Source of the DNA: an uncultured Pelagibacteraceae bacterium
GTDB lineage: Bacteria; Pseudomonadota; Alphaproteobacteria; Pelagibacterales; Pelagibacteraceae
Length of the DNA: 32,466 nucleotides
Assembly: GCA_902514755.1 (NCBI GenBank)
Contig: CABXRY010000012.1
Span: forward strand, 1 to 32,466
Direction: 5' to 3'
The translations under genes were made by a program, and so were the position numbers. The stretch's first letter is position 1. The number at the start of each line of letters is the position of its first letter. Under the pieces are notes generated by a model, which had not been told where the DNA came from, made no database searches, and was given only the letters and a program-made list of their open reading frames with translations. This document shows, in pieces, positions 1 through 7,780 of the stretch.

Positions 1-1233
1 GATCAACTTGCTGATGTTGTGGATGGAAAAGCTTTTCTTCTTCAAGGTGGAGATTGTGCTGAGAGTTTTGCTGAATTCAATCCAGATAACATAAGAGACA
101 CATTTAAACTACTGTTACAGATGTCATTAGTTTTAACATATTCAGCATCTTTACCAGTTGTAAAACTTGGAAGAATAGCTGGTCAATTTTCAAAACCGAG
201 AAGTTCACCAGTTGAAACAAAAAATGGTGTCGAGCTCCCAAGTTATCTAGGTGATAATATTAATGGCATGGAATTTAATGAAAAAGCAAGAATTCCTGAT
301 CCAAAAAGATTATTTAAGGCTTATTCTCAGTCAGCTGCAACGCTTAATCTTATAAGAGCTTTTTCAAAAGGAGGTTTTGCAGATTTAAATAAAGTACACT
401 TGTGGAATCTTGATTACATAAAAAAAAGTCCACAAGCTAAAAAATTTAAAGACCTCGAAGATAAAATTGCTGATGCTATAGCATTTATGAGAGCATGTGG
501 AATTACATCAGATTTTAATAACAGATTGTACACAGTTAATTTTTGGACATCGCATGAAGCCTTGTTGTTACCATTTGAGGAGTCTATGACAAGAACAGAC
601 TCTACTACCGGTGAGAATCATGATACCTCAGCTCATTTTGTTTGGATTGGAGATAGAACTAGACAATTAGATGGTGGACATGTTGAATTTTGTAGAGGAA
701 TAGAAAATCCTATAGGTATTAAATGTGGCCCTACTTTAAAAGCAGATGATCTTGTTAATCTATGTAATAGGATTAACCCAAAAAATGAAAAAGGTAAAAT
801 TACATTAATATCAAGATTTGGAGCAGATAATGTCTCAAAACATTTGCCGAAACTAATTAGAGTAATCAAAAAAGAGGGTCTAAATGTAATTTGGTCATGT
901 GATCCTTGTCATGGTAATACTATCCAAGCAGTGACAGGCTTTAAAACAAGACCTTTCAACAAAGTTTTAAAAGAAGTTAAAGACGTTTTTGCTTGCCATC
1001 AAAGCGAGGGAAGTTATGCGGGTGGTCTTCATATTGAGCTTACAGGTCAAAATGTAACGGAATGTATAGGTGGTGCTCAAAAAATATCGGAAAAAGATCT
1101 GTCATCAAGATATCATACTCATTGCGACCCAAGATTGAATGCAAATCAAGCTTTAGAATTAGCTTTTTTAATATCAGATGAGATTAAAAAGAATAGCTCA
1201 TATTCAAAAAACGCAGATAGAGCGGCATCTTAA
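1..1233 (+). CDS. aroG: Class II DAHP synthase (5' partial)
   Basis: This enzyme condenses phosphoenolpyruvate and erythrose-4-phosphate into DAHP, the first step of the shikimate pathway to aromatic amino acids. The class II (plant/actinobacterial type) assignment rests on QGGDCAESF near the visible N-terminus, [16 protein letters not shown], the [10 protein letters not shown] metal/substrate motif and [15 protein letters not shown]. The frame is open to base 1, and the track's start at 19 is an internal GTG (Val), so the real start lies upstream of the window. About 410 residues are visible; the family is usually around 450-460, so roughly the first 45-50 are missing. NAD synthetase follows 38 bp downstream on the same strand. 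The symbol is the generic one for this activity; class II members are also called aroF or aroH. Confidence 0.95.
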   Translation, partial: DQLADVVDGKAFLLQGGDCAESFAEFNPDNIRDTFKLLLQMSLVLTYSASLPVVKLGRIAGQFSKPRSSPVETKNGVELPSYLGDNINGMEFNEKARIPDPKRLFKAYSQSAATLNLIRAFSKGGFADLNKVHLWNLDYIKKSPQAKKFKDLEDKIADAIAFMRACGITSDFNNRLYTVNFWTSHEALLLPFEESMTRTDSTTGENHDTSAHFVWIGDRTRQLDGGHVEFCRGIENPIGIKCGPTLKADDLVNLCNRINPKNEKGKITLISRFGADNVSKHLPKLIRVIKKEGLNVIWSCDPCHGNTIQAVTGFKTRPFNKVLKEVKDVFACHQSEGSYAGGLHIELTGQNVTECIGGAQKISEKDLSSRYHTHCDPRLNANQALELAFLISDEIKKNSSYSKNADRAAS

Positions 1234-1271
1234 AACATTGCAAAAACAAAAATAATTAATATTTAGATATT

Positions 1272-2009
1272 ATGAATGTTTCTGAAAAAGTTAAATTTAT
1301 TTCCAATTGGATTAAAGATTATGCAGATAATATGCCGTCTAAAGCAGAGTCTTTAGTTATAGGAATTTCTGGAGGAATAGACTCTTCTGTATCAAGCACC
1401 TTAAGCGCTTTGACAGGTTTAAAAACAATTGTTTTATCCATGCCAATTAAGCAAAAATCACATCAGCATGATTTAAGTTTAAAACATCAAGAGTGGTTAA
1501 TAAAAAATTTTAAAAATGTTGAAGGACACACAGTTAATCTTGATGAATTATTTTTAGCTTTTAGTGCCAGTTTGTCTAAGTTTGATAACGAGCATGGAAT
1601 GGCAAATTCAAGAGCAAGGTTAAGAATGACAACGCTTTATCAGGTAGCTGCAGCCAATAAAGGAATTGTTGTAGGCACAGGAAATAAAGTAGAAGATTTT
1701 GGTGTTGGCTTTTATACAAAATATGGAGATGGTGGAGTTGATATTTCACCAATAGCTGATTGTAATAAAACTCAAATTTGGGAACTAGGAAAAGAACTTG
1801 GAATTTTAAAAGAAATAATTGAAGCTGCTCCAACGGATGGGTTGTGGGATGACGGAAGAACGGATGAAGGACAATTAGGACTAAAATATGCAGAATTGGA
1901 GGAGGCTATGGCTAATCCAAATTCTCCGAATCGATCTAAATACGAAACTATAAGAAAACAAAATATGCATAAAATGGAGCCAATTCCGGTATGCATCATT
2001 CCGAATTAA
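1272..2009 (+). CDS. nadE: NH3-dependent NAD+ synthetase
   Basis: Last step of NAD synthesis: ATP-dependent amidation of deamido-NAD. The protein is a 245-residue N-type ATP pyrophosphatase with the P-loop SGGIDSS near residue 34, GTGNKVEDFGVGFYTKYGDGG for deamido-NAD and ATP binding, and the C-terminal APTDGLWDDGRTDE segment. It has no N-terminal nitrilase (glutaminase) domain, so it should use free ammonia rather than glutamine. The ATG at 1272 has no obvious Shine-Dalgarno sequence. A terminator-like hairpin follows the stop codon directly. Confidence 0.95.
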   Translation: MNVSEKVKFISNWIKDYADNMPSKAESLVIGISGGIDSSVSSTLSALTGLKTIVLSMPIKQKSHQHDLSLKHQEWLIKNFKNVEGHTVNLDELFLAFSASLSKFDNEHGMANSRARLRMTTLYQVAAANKGIVVGTGNKVEDFGVGFYTKYGDGGVDISPIADCNKTQIWELGKELGILKEIIEAAPTDGLWDDGRTDEGQLGLKYAELEEAMANPNSPNRSKYETIRKQNMHKMEPIPVCIIPN

Positions 2010-2011
2010 TC

Positions 2012-2036
2012 AAATAGATTCACAAATCTATTTTTT
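2012..2036 (+). terminator. Hairpin with T-tract after nadE
   Basis: A perfect 9-bp inverted repeat AAATAGATT/AATCTATTT with a 4-nt CACA loop begins 3 nt after the nadE stop and runs into six consecutive T residues. The shape is that of an intrinsic terminator, but the stem has only one G-C pair, so termination may be partial. It probably separates nadE from cysS expression. Confidence 0.5.
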
Positions 2037-2054
2037 AAGTATATTTCTAAAATC

Positions 2055-3404
2055 ATGGGAAATGATATTTTTTTAACTAATAATCTAAGTAACAAAAAAG
2101 AAAAGTTTGTCCCTTTAGATGAAAAAAATATTGGTATGTATGTGTGTGGTCCAACAGTTTATGATGATCCACATATAGGAAATGCAAGACCGATTGTAAT
2201 TTTTGATATTCTTTTTAAAGTTCTTAAAAAAAAATTTTCAAATGTAACTTATGTTAGAAATATTACTGATGTTGATGATAAAATAATTAAATCATCAAAA
2301 GAAAAAAATATATCGATCTCTGATTTAACTCAAACTGTTATTAAAAGTTTTAATGAAGATTGTAATTATTTAAATTGTGAAAATCCTTCACAACAACCAA
2401 AAGCAACTGAACATATTGATTTAATGATTGAGATGATTTCTGAATTAATTAAAAAAGGTTTTGCTTATGAAAATAATCAACATGTTTATTTTGAAGTAAA
2501 AAAATTTGATGATTATGGAAAATTATCAAATAAAAAATTAAAGGATTTAATAGCAGGATCTAGAATTGAAGTTAGTGATAACAAAAAAAATTCAGAGGAT
2601 TTTGTATTATGGAAACCATCTTTAGAGAATGAACCAGCGTGGGATTCGCCCTGGGGCAAAGGAAGACCCGGTTGGCATTTAGAGTGTTCAGCGATGTCTA
2701 AGAAATTTTTAGGTAATGAATTTGATATTCATGGGGGAGGAATAGATTTAATTTTTCCTCATCACGAAAATGAAATTGCACAATCAAGATGTGCAAATGA
2801 TACCGATGTTTTTGCAAATTATTGGTTACATAATGCTTTTATTACAATGTCTAATGAGAAAATGGCAAAATCTCAGGGAAATATTTTAAAGATAAAAGAT
2901 TTTAGAAATAAAGTTAGTGGTCAAGTTTTAAGACTAGCGTTAATAAGTGCTCATTATAAACAACCTTTAGATTGGAATGATAAACTTTTAGAAGATTGTC
3001 AAAATACAATTGATAAATGGTACAATGTTTATTTGCCATCCGATAACGATTTGAATGATGAAATTATCCAACCTTTGAATGATGATATAAATACACCTGG
3101 TTATATTGCAAATTTACATAAGCTTTATGATAAAGCTAATAAAGGAGATGAAAAAGATAAACAAATTTTTAACTCTGCATGTAATTTTATAGGTTTGCTT
3201 CAAGAATCAAAAGAAGTGTGGTTAAATCATAAAAAAGGTAAAGTAGATATTTCTGAGGAAGAAATAGAAAACAAAATACAGCTTAGAAATAATGCAAGAG
3301 CTAAAAAAGATTATAAGGAAGCTGATAATATTAGAGATTATCTTTTAGATAAAGGAGTTTTAATAGAGGATAAAGATGGTAAAACAATTTGGAAATTTAA
3401 ATGA
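2055..3404 (+). CDS. cysS: Cysteinyl-tRNA synthetase
   Basis: A class I aminoacyl-tRNA synthetase that charges tRNA-Cys. The sequence shows the zinc-ligand/signature start MYVCGPTVYDDPHIGNARP (Cys31; HIGH-type motif HIGN at 40-43), the WHLECSAM and IDLIFPHHENE blocks (~208-241) and a KMSKS loop written KMAKSQGN (270-277). Length is 449 residues, normal for the family. The stop overlaps the start of the next gene by 4 bp (ATGA), so cysS and cimA are probably translationally coupled. Confidence 0.97.
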   Translation: MGNDIFLTNNLSNKKEKFVPLDEKNIGMYVCGPTVYDDPHIGNARPIVIFDILFKVLKKKFSNVTYVRNITDVDDKIIKSSKEKNISISDLTQTVIKSFNEDCNYLNCENPSQQPKATEHIDLMIEMISELIKKGFAYENNQHVYFEVKKFDDYGKLSNKKLKDLIAGSRIEVSDNKKNSEDFVLWKPSLENEPAWDSPWGKGRPGWHLECSAMSKKFLGNEFDIHGGGIDLIFPHHENEIAQSRCANDTDVFANYWLHNAFITMSNEKMAKSQGNILKIKDFRNKVSGQVLRLALISAHYKQPLDWNDKLLEDCQNTIDKWYNVYLPSDNDLNDEIIQPLNDDINTPGYIANLHKLYDKANKGDEKDKQIFNSACNFIGLLQESKEVWLNHKKGKVDISEEEIENKIQLRNNARAKKDYKEADNIRDYLLDKGVLIEDKDGKTIWKFK

Positions 3405-5002
3405 GTAAAGAAAGACTATATATATTTGATACAACGTTAAGAGACGGAGCACAAACTCAAGGAGTTGATTTTTCAATTGATGATAAGCAAAAAATATCTA
3501 CTTCTTTAGATGCTTTAGGTATTGATTATATTGAAGGTGGGTGGCCAGGAGCAAATCCGACAGATACTGAATTTTTCAATAAAGACCAGGGTTTTAAAAA
3601 TGCTAAACTTACTGCTTTTGGTATGACTAAAAAGTCTGAACATAGTGCAGAAAATGATCCTATGTTGGCATCTCTAATCAATTCAAAAAGTTCTTCAGTA
3701 TGTTTATTTGGTAAATCTTGGGATTTTCAAGTTGATGTAGCACTTGGTATTACTAATGAACAAAATTTAAAAAATATTAGTGAGAGTGCAAAACATATAG
3801 TTAGTTCAGGTAAAGAGTTTATGTTTGATGCAGAGCACTGTTTTGATGGTTATAAAGCTAATCCAGATTACACACTTTCATGTTTAAAGGCAGCTTATAA
3901 TCAAGGTGCTAGATGGATTGTTTTATGTGATACTAATGGCGGAACTCTTCCACACGAAATATCAAAGATAGTTTCTGAGATTTCAAAACATATTCCAGGA
4001 GAAAATTTAGGAATACATGCACATAATGATACTGAAAATGCTGTTGCAAATAGTTTAGCTGCAGTTCAAGCAGGTGTTAGACAAATTCAAGGTACTATAA
4101 ATGGATTAGGCGAGAGATGTGGAAACGCAAATTTAATATCTTTAATTCCAACTTTATTCTTAAAGAAAGATTTTAGTGAAAAATTTGAAATTAGTATCAA
4201 ACGTGAAAATTTACAAAATTTAACACAGTGTTCTCGTTTATTAGATGAATTATTAAATAGAAAACCAAATAAACATTTACCTTATGTAGGTGCATCTGCA
4301 TTTTCACATAAAGGTGGTATGCACGTTTCAGCAGTTCAAAAAAACCCCAAAACTTATGAACACATTGATCCAGAGGAAGTCGGAAATTCAAGAAATATTG
4401 TAGTATCCGATCAGGCTGGACAATCAAATATAATGTCCAGATTAAAATCAATTGGTATTGAGGTTACAAAAAATGATCCAAAAATTAAAAAACTTTTAGA
4501 AGAAGTAAAAGATAGAGAGTTTATTGGTTATAGCTACGATGGAGCAGACGCTTCATTTGAATTATTGGCAAGAAGATTAATGGGTGAAATTCCAAGGTAT
4601 ATATTAATTAATGAGTATGATGTTTCAGTTAAAAAAGACAACGTGGGTGAAATAATTTCTCATGCAAAAGCCAACCTAGTTGTTGATGGTGAAAAAATAT
4701 TATGTGAAGGTCAAGGTAATGGACCTGTAAATGCTTTAGATAATGCGATTAGAAAAAATGTAAATAAACTTGCAAAATATTCTGAATATCTAAAAGATTT
4801 AAAATTAGTTGACTATAAAGTTAGAATTTTAAACACAGGTACTGAAGCAGTAACCAGAGTTTCAATTGAAAGCACAGATGCAAAGGGAGTTAACTGGTTC
4901 ACAATAGGTGTTTCACCTAACATAATTGATGCCTCTTTTAAGGCTTTAGTTGATAGTTTAGATTATAAATTATTTAAAGATAAGGCACCAGCAAGCTTGT
5001 AA
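3401..5002 (+). CDS. cimA: Citramalate synthase
   Basis: Condenses pyruvate and acetyl-CoA to (R)-citramalate, giving a threonine-independent route to 2-oxobutyrate and isoleucine. It belongs to the HMGL/LeuA family: DTTLRDGAQTQGV at the N-terminus (metal and substrate site), GIHAHNDTENAVANS with the metal-binding His pair near residue 205, NGLGERCGNANL, and a C-terminal LeuA-type allosteric dimer domain (~390-525). The 533-residue length and the GAQ (not GEQ) catalytic motif favour CimA over isopropylmalate or homocitrate synthase. It overlaps cysS by 4 bp. Feedback control by isoleucine is likely from the family but is not visible here. Confidence 0.9.
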   Translation: MSKERLYIFDTTLRDGAQTQGVDFSIDDKQKISTSLDALGIDYIEGGWPGANPTDTEFFNKDQGFKNAKLTAFGMTKKSEHSAENDPMLASLINSKSSSVCLFGKSWDFQVDVALGITNEQNLKNISESAKHIVSSGKEFMFDAEHCFDGYKANPDYTLSCLKAAYNQGARWIVLCDTNGGTLPHEISKIVSEISKHIPGENLGIHAHNDTENAVANSLAAVQAGVRQIQGTINGLGERCGNANLISLIPTLFLKKDFSEKFEISIKRENLQNLTQCSRLLDELLNRKPNKHLPYVGASAFSHKGGMHVSAVQKNPKTYEHIDPEEVGNSRNIVVSDQAGQSNIMSRLKSIGIEVTKNDPKIKKLLEEVKDREFIGYSYDGADASFELLARRLMGEIPRYILINEYDVSVKKDNVGEIISHAKANLVVDGEKILCEGQGNGPVNALDNAIRKNVNKLAKYSEYLKDLKLVDYKVRILNTGTEAVTRVSIESTDAKGVNWFTIGVSPNIIDASFKALVDSLDYKLFKDKAPASL

Positions 5003-5022
5003 GTTTTGATTTATCGCAAATA

Positions 5023-5736
5023 ATGTCAGCAAATAACATTACCTTCATTTTACATAAACCTCAGTTATCAGAAAACATAGGTGCTTGCGCAAGAGGTATG
5101 AAAAATTTTAATTTTCAAAAATTAACTGTAATTAACCCAAAACCTATTTTTCCAAATGATAAAATTTTAGCAACTTCTGTTGGTGCTAAAAATATAATTA
5201 TTAAAAGTAAAGTTTTTGATAATTTAGAGCCTGCTTTAAAGAATATTGATTATGTCATTGCAACATCTGCAAGATTTAGAAACAAAAATATTAAACATAT
5301 TCAACTGGAAGATTTAAAAAAAATTAATTTTACCAAAAAAGTAGCATTTCTTTTTGGCTCAGAGGCATCAGGTTTATCTAATAATGAGATTAGTTATGCA
5401 AATTATACACTACAAATACCAACCAACCCTGATTTTAAGTCTTTAAATCTATCTCATAGTTTAATCATTATTGCTCAATGTGTTTCAAGTATAATTAAAT
5501 CAAAGACTTCTAGTTTTAAAAGATCAAAAAAAATAAAATCAGCTTCCAAAAAAGAGATATATGCTATGACTAATTTATGTATTAAAAACTTGGATGAAAT
5601 AAACTTTTTTAAACCTAAAGAAAAAAAACCAATCATGTTGGAAAATTTAAGAAATATTTTCTATAAAATGGAATTATCGGCTAAAGAAACACGAATATTA
5701 GCAAGTGTATTCGCTAGTTTGGGTAAAAAACGTTGA
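5023..5736 (+). CDS. trmJ: TrmJ-type tRNA (Cm32/Um32) 2'-O-methyltransferase
   Basis: A SPOUT-class (SpoU/TrmH family) RNA 2'-O-methyltransferase using SAM. The N-terminal block ILHKPQLSENIGACARGMKNF is typical of TrmJ. The knotted SAM site is represented by LFGSEASGLSNNEI and by IPTNPDFKSLNLSHSLIIIAQC in the C-terminal half. At 237 residues it matches TrmJ, with the helical C-terminal extension that shorter TrmL lacks. The target, position 32 of tRNA anticodon loops, is inferred from the family. The stop at 5734-5736 abuts the presumed rpsD -35 box. Confidence 0.85.
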   Translation: MSANNITFILHKPQLSENIGACARGMKNFNFQKLTVINPKPIFPNDKILATSVGAKNIIIKSKVFDNLEPALKNIDYVIATSARFRNKNIKHIQLEDLKKINFTKKVAFLFGSEASGLSNNEISYANYTLQIPTNPDFKSLNLSHSLIIIAQCVSSIIKSKTSSFKRSKKIKSASKKEIYAMTNLCIKNLDEINFFKPKEKKPIMLENLRNIFYKMELSAKETRILASVFASLGKKR

Positions 5737-5771
5737 TTGACAAAATATACTGTAAGCTTATAAACCCCTCT
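5737..5771 (+). promoter_or_regulatory. Strong sigma-70-type promoter for rpsD
   Basis: TTGACA (5737-5742, full consensus), a 16-nt spacer, then TATAAA (5759-5764, 5/6). The expected transcription start, about 7 nt past the -10 box, is near 5771, only about 6 nt before the rpsD ATG at 5777. That leaves no room for a Shine-Dalgarno sequence, so the rpsD message may be near-leaderless. The -35 box begins at the base after the trmJ stop codon. Confidence 0.6.
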
Positions 5772-5776
5772 ATTAA

Positions 5777-6394
5777 ATGACAAAAAGATTAAACTCTAAA
5801 CATAAAGTAGATAGAAGATTAAAGGTTAACCTATGGGGAAGACCAAAAAGTCCATTTAATACTAGAGCTTACGGACCAGGACAACACGGACAATCAAGAC
5901 AAGGTAAATCATCAGACTATGGAATTCAGTTACAAGCTAAGCAAAAATTAAAAGCTTACTATGGAAATATTAATGAGAGACAATTTAGAAATATTTATAA
6001 AAAAGCAGTTATGCTTAAAGGTGATACTGGTGAGAATTTAATTGGATTACTTGAGAGAAGATTAGATGCGGTCATTTATAGAGCAAAGTTTGCAACTACA
6101 ATTTTTTCTGCAAGACAATTAATCAATCATAACCATGTAAGAGTAAATGGTAAAAAAGTTAACATTGGAAGTTATTTAGTTAAAGAAGAAGATACGATTG
6201 AAATTAGAGATAAGTCAAAACAACTCGCAATCATTGATATCGCTTTAGCTAATAAAGAAAGAGAAGCTCCGGAATACATTCAAATGGACGAGAAAAATAA
6301 AAAATTTAAGTTCGTGAGAACGCCTAAATTTGAGGAAGTTCCATATCCAATCGTAATGGAACCAAATCTAGTAATTGAATATTATTCTAGATAA
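5777..6394 (+). CDS. rpsD: 30S ribosomal protein S4
   Basis: Primary 16S rRNA-binding protein that nucleates assembly of the 30S body. The N-terminal region has the S4 family blocks [18 protein letters not shown] and [10 protein letters not shown]. The S4 RNA-binding domain (~95-155) includes [16 protein letters not shown] and [21 protein letters not shown]. Length is 205 residues, standard for alphaproteobacteria. It is not in a ribosomal protein operon here but has its own apparent promoter immediately upstream, and it is followed 5 bp later by an unrelated methyltransferase. Confidence 0.97.
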   Translation: MTKRLNSKHKVDRRLKVNLWGRPKSPFNTRAYGPGQHGQSRQGKSSDYGIQLQAKQKLKAYYGNINERQFRNIYKKAVMLKGDTGENLIGLLERRLDAVIYRAKFATTIFSARQLINHNHVRVNGKKVNIGSYLVKEEDTIEIRDKSKQLAIIDIALANKEREAPEYIQMDEKNKKFKFVRTPKFEEVPYPIVMEPNLVIEYYSR

Positions 6395-6399
6395 AAATT

Positions 6400-7011
6400 T
6401 TGATCAGAAGATCTTCAAAAAAATCGATAGATAAACTATTAAAAAACAATACATCTTGGAAAATTTTAGATGTTGGATGTGGTTATAATGCACATAAAAA
6501 TGCTACTGTTATTTGTGATGTTCAAGACTTATCAAATATATATAAAGAAAAACATTTTGTTAAATTAACTAGTAAAATTTTACCATTTAAAGATAAAGAG
6601 TTTGATTTTGTAATTGCTTCGCATGTAATTGAACATGTTAAAGAAGTTGAATTTTTCATCAAAGAGTTACAAAGAGTTTCATCTAAAGGTTATATAGAAC
6701 TACCAACTATACTTGAAGATAATTTAGTATTTGAAAATAAGAAGGATCATCTTTGGCATATGGAGTTTGATGATGATAAAAATCAATTAATTATTTCAAA
6801 AAAGATTCAATTTTTAGAACCTGTTTTAACTGTTTCATCTATAAAAAAGTTTTTAAAGTATTTTAGACAGAGTTTGGTGCTTGAATTATTTTGGGAAAAT
6901 TCAATAGAATTTGAAATTATACTAAAAAATCATGATAACTATCAAAAATTATCAAGATTATCTTTGATGAGAAAATTCTTTTCTAAATTAATTAGAAATT
7001 TAATTAGATAG
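6400..7011 (+). CDS. Class I SAM-dependent methyltransferase (type 11)
   Basis: The SAM-binding motif I is seen as ILDVGCGYNAHKN (~23-35), followed by the acidic ICDVQD strand and a post-II block FDFVIASHVIEHV (~68-80), all typical of Methyltransf_11 proteins. The substrate cannot be read from sequence; relatives with HVIEHV act on small molecules or surface glycans. Length is 203 residues. The start is TTG at 6400, five bases after the rpsD stop; there is no in-frame ATG before motif I. The last 12 bp overlap a convergent small ORF. The C-terminus is Lys/Arg-rich and ends in KLIRNLIR. Confidence 0.75.
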   Translation: MIRRSSKKSIDKLLKNNTSWKILDVGCGYNAHKNATVICDVQDLSNIYKEKHFVKLTSKILPFKDKEFDFVIASHVIEHVKEVEFFIKELQRVSSKGYIELPTILEDNLVFENKKDHLWHMEFDDDKNQLIISKKIQFLEPVLTVSSIKKFLKYFRQSLVLELFWENSIEFEIILKNHDNYQKLSRLSLMRKFFSKLIRNLIR

Positions 7012-7215
7012 TATCTCTCTTTCGGGTTTTTTTGCTAAATTAAAATTACTGTTACTATAAATATCGTCACATATTTTTTGGGGAAATAATTCATTAAATT
7101 CTAATCTTTTTTCAGGTTGAAATGAAGAAACTTCGATTGAATACCCAATAGTATTTAAGAACAATAATGAATAAAAAAAAGTTACGAAATAAATCTTTTT
7201 AGGTAGCTTATACAT
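7000..7215 (-). CDS. Small predicted exported protein, function unknown
   Basis: A 71-residue protein with a signal-peptide-like N-terminus: a KLPKK basic start, a hydrophobic stretch IYFVTFFYSLLFLNTIG, and possible cleavage near residue 25. The mature part is short (~45 residues), polar, and has a single Cys. I do not recognise the family. Its start lies 4 bp beyond the stop of the upstream MarR-like gene on the same strand, so the two look like one operon. The 3' end overlaps the convergent methyltransferase gene by 12 bp. Confidence 0.5.
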   Translation of the reverse strand: MYKLPKKIYFVTFFYSLLFLNTIGYSIEVSSFQPEKRLEFNELFPQKICDDIYSNSNFNLAKKPEREILSN

Positions 7216-7219
7216 ACTA

Positions 7220-7555
7220 CTATGAAGAAAATATAACCCTATTTCTATGAAACCATTTAGTTATAACTTCTCTAAGATTATTACAATTATAATATTTTTT
7301 TCTTTTATCCTTTTTATCTACTTCTTTTGATAAATAATCTTTATTTACACCATCTATCAAAATAGATTGAATAGTAGTTCTACTCGCAACATTTGTTAAA
7401 TTTTTACATAAATCTTCAAATGTAATTTTTCTATTTCCAAAAATATTAAAAACTATTATTGAATGAATTTTAGTTTTGAAAATGTAGGACATCTCACCCT
7501 TGGTGTTTGAATTATTTATTAAATCTTCTGAAATTTGTAAAAATTTTGAGTTCAT
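7220..7555 (-). CDS. MarR-like winged-helix regulator (putative)
   Basis: A 111-residue protein with the shape of a MarR-type winged helix. Helices around FNIFGNRKITFEDLCKNL lead to a recognition-helix-like ASRTTIQSILIDGVNKDYL, then a charged wing KEVDKKDKRKKYYNC with the KKDKRKK pattern common in MarR wings. The order wHTH, wing, C-terminal helix fits; the identification is by pattern, not search. It is upstream of the small exported protein (4 bp gap) and divergent from the autotransporter gene 225 bp away. A short inverted repeat lies 48 bp upstream and is a candidate operator. Confidence 0.55.
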   Translation of the reverse strand: MNSKFLQISEDLINNSNTKGEMSYIFKTKIHSIIVFNIFGNRKITFEDLCKNLTNVASRTTIQSILIDGVNKDYLSKEVDKKDKRKKYYNCNNLREVITKWFHRNRVIFSS

Positions 7556-7602
7556 AACAAATTTAATTATTTAAATTTATTACTATTTATTGATAGTTTT
7601 AC

Positions 7603-7619
7603 AGTGATAATATGTCACT
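7603..7619. promoter_or_regulatory. Candidate operator dyad upstream of MarR-like gene
   Basis: AGTGATAATATGTCACT: 5-bp arms AGTGA/TCACT around a 7-nt centre, 17 bp in total, which is the usual size of a MarR-family site. It lies 48 bp upstream of the MarR-like start codon and 161 bp upstream of the autotransporter. Binding by the neighbouring regulator is inference. Confidence 0.35.
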
Positions 7620-7666
7620 TTAGATATGCATTAAGATCAAAGCTTAAATCTTTATAAAATAGAGCT

Positions 7667-7700
7667 TAATAAACTAAAACTTATAAAGTTTTATTTATTA
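7667..7700. repeat. Long AT-rich inverted repeat
   Basis: Arms TAATAAA(C)TAAAACTT and AAGTTTTATTTATTA pair over 15 bp, with one bulged C at 7674 and a 3-nt ATA loop. It contains only one G-C pair. It could be a regulatory dyad or the structured leader of the autotransporter transcript, or a chance product of AT richness. Confidence 0.35.
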
Positions 7701-7780
7701 TCAAATTTTGATACTAAATTTTTATAACAAATTTAAATAATTTTTTATTCACTTATTTCTAATATGTAGTTCGTGGATAA

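Larger units (their letters stand above)
7556..7780. other. Divergent intergenic region with two dyads
   Basis: A 225-bp, very AT-rich spacer between the MarR-like gene and the divergent autotransporter gene. No ORF or RNA gene was recognised in it. It holds two inverted repeats, at 7603-7619 and 7667-7700, listed separately. No consensus -35/-10 pair stands out, and the autotransporter ATG at 7781 has no clear Shine-Dalgarno sequence. Confidence 0.6.

Noticed and set aside
633-869. Minus-strand ORFs inside conserved genes (such as 633-869, 1576-1833, 1772-1999, 4197-4451, 14084-14503, 28622-28903)
   Set aside because: They lie wholly within genes with clear family motifs on the other strand or frame.
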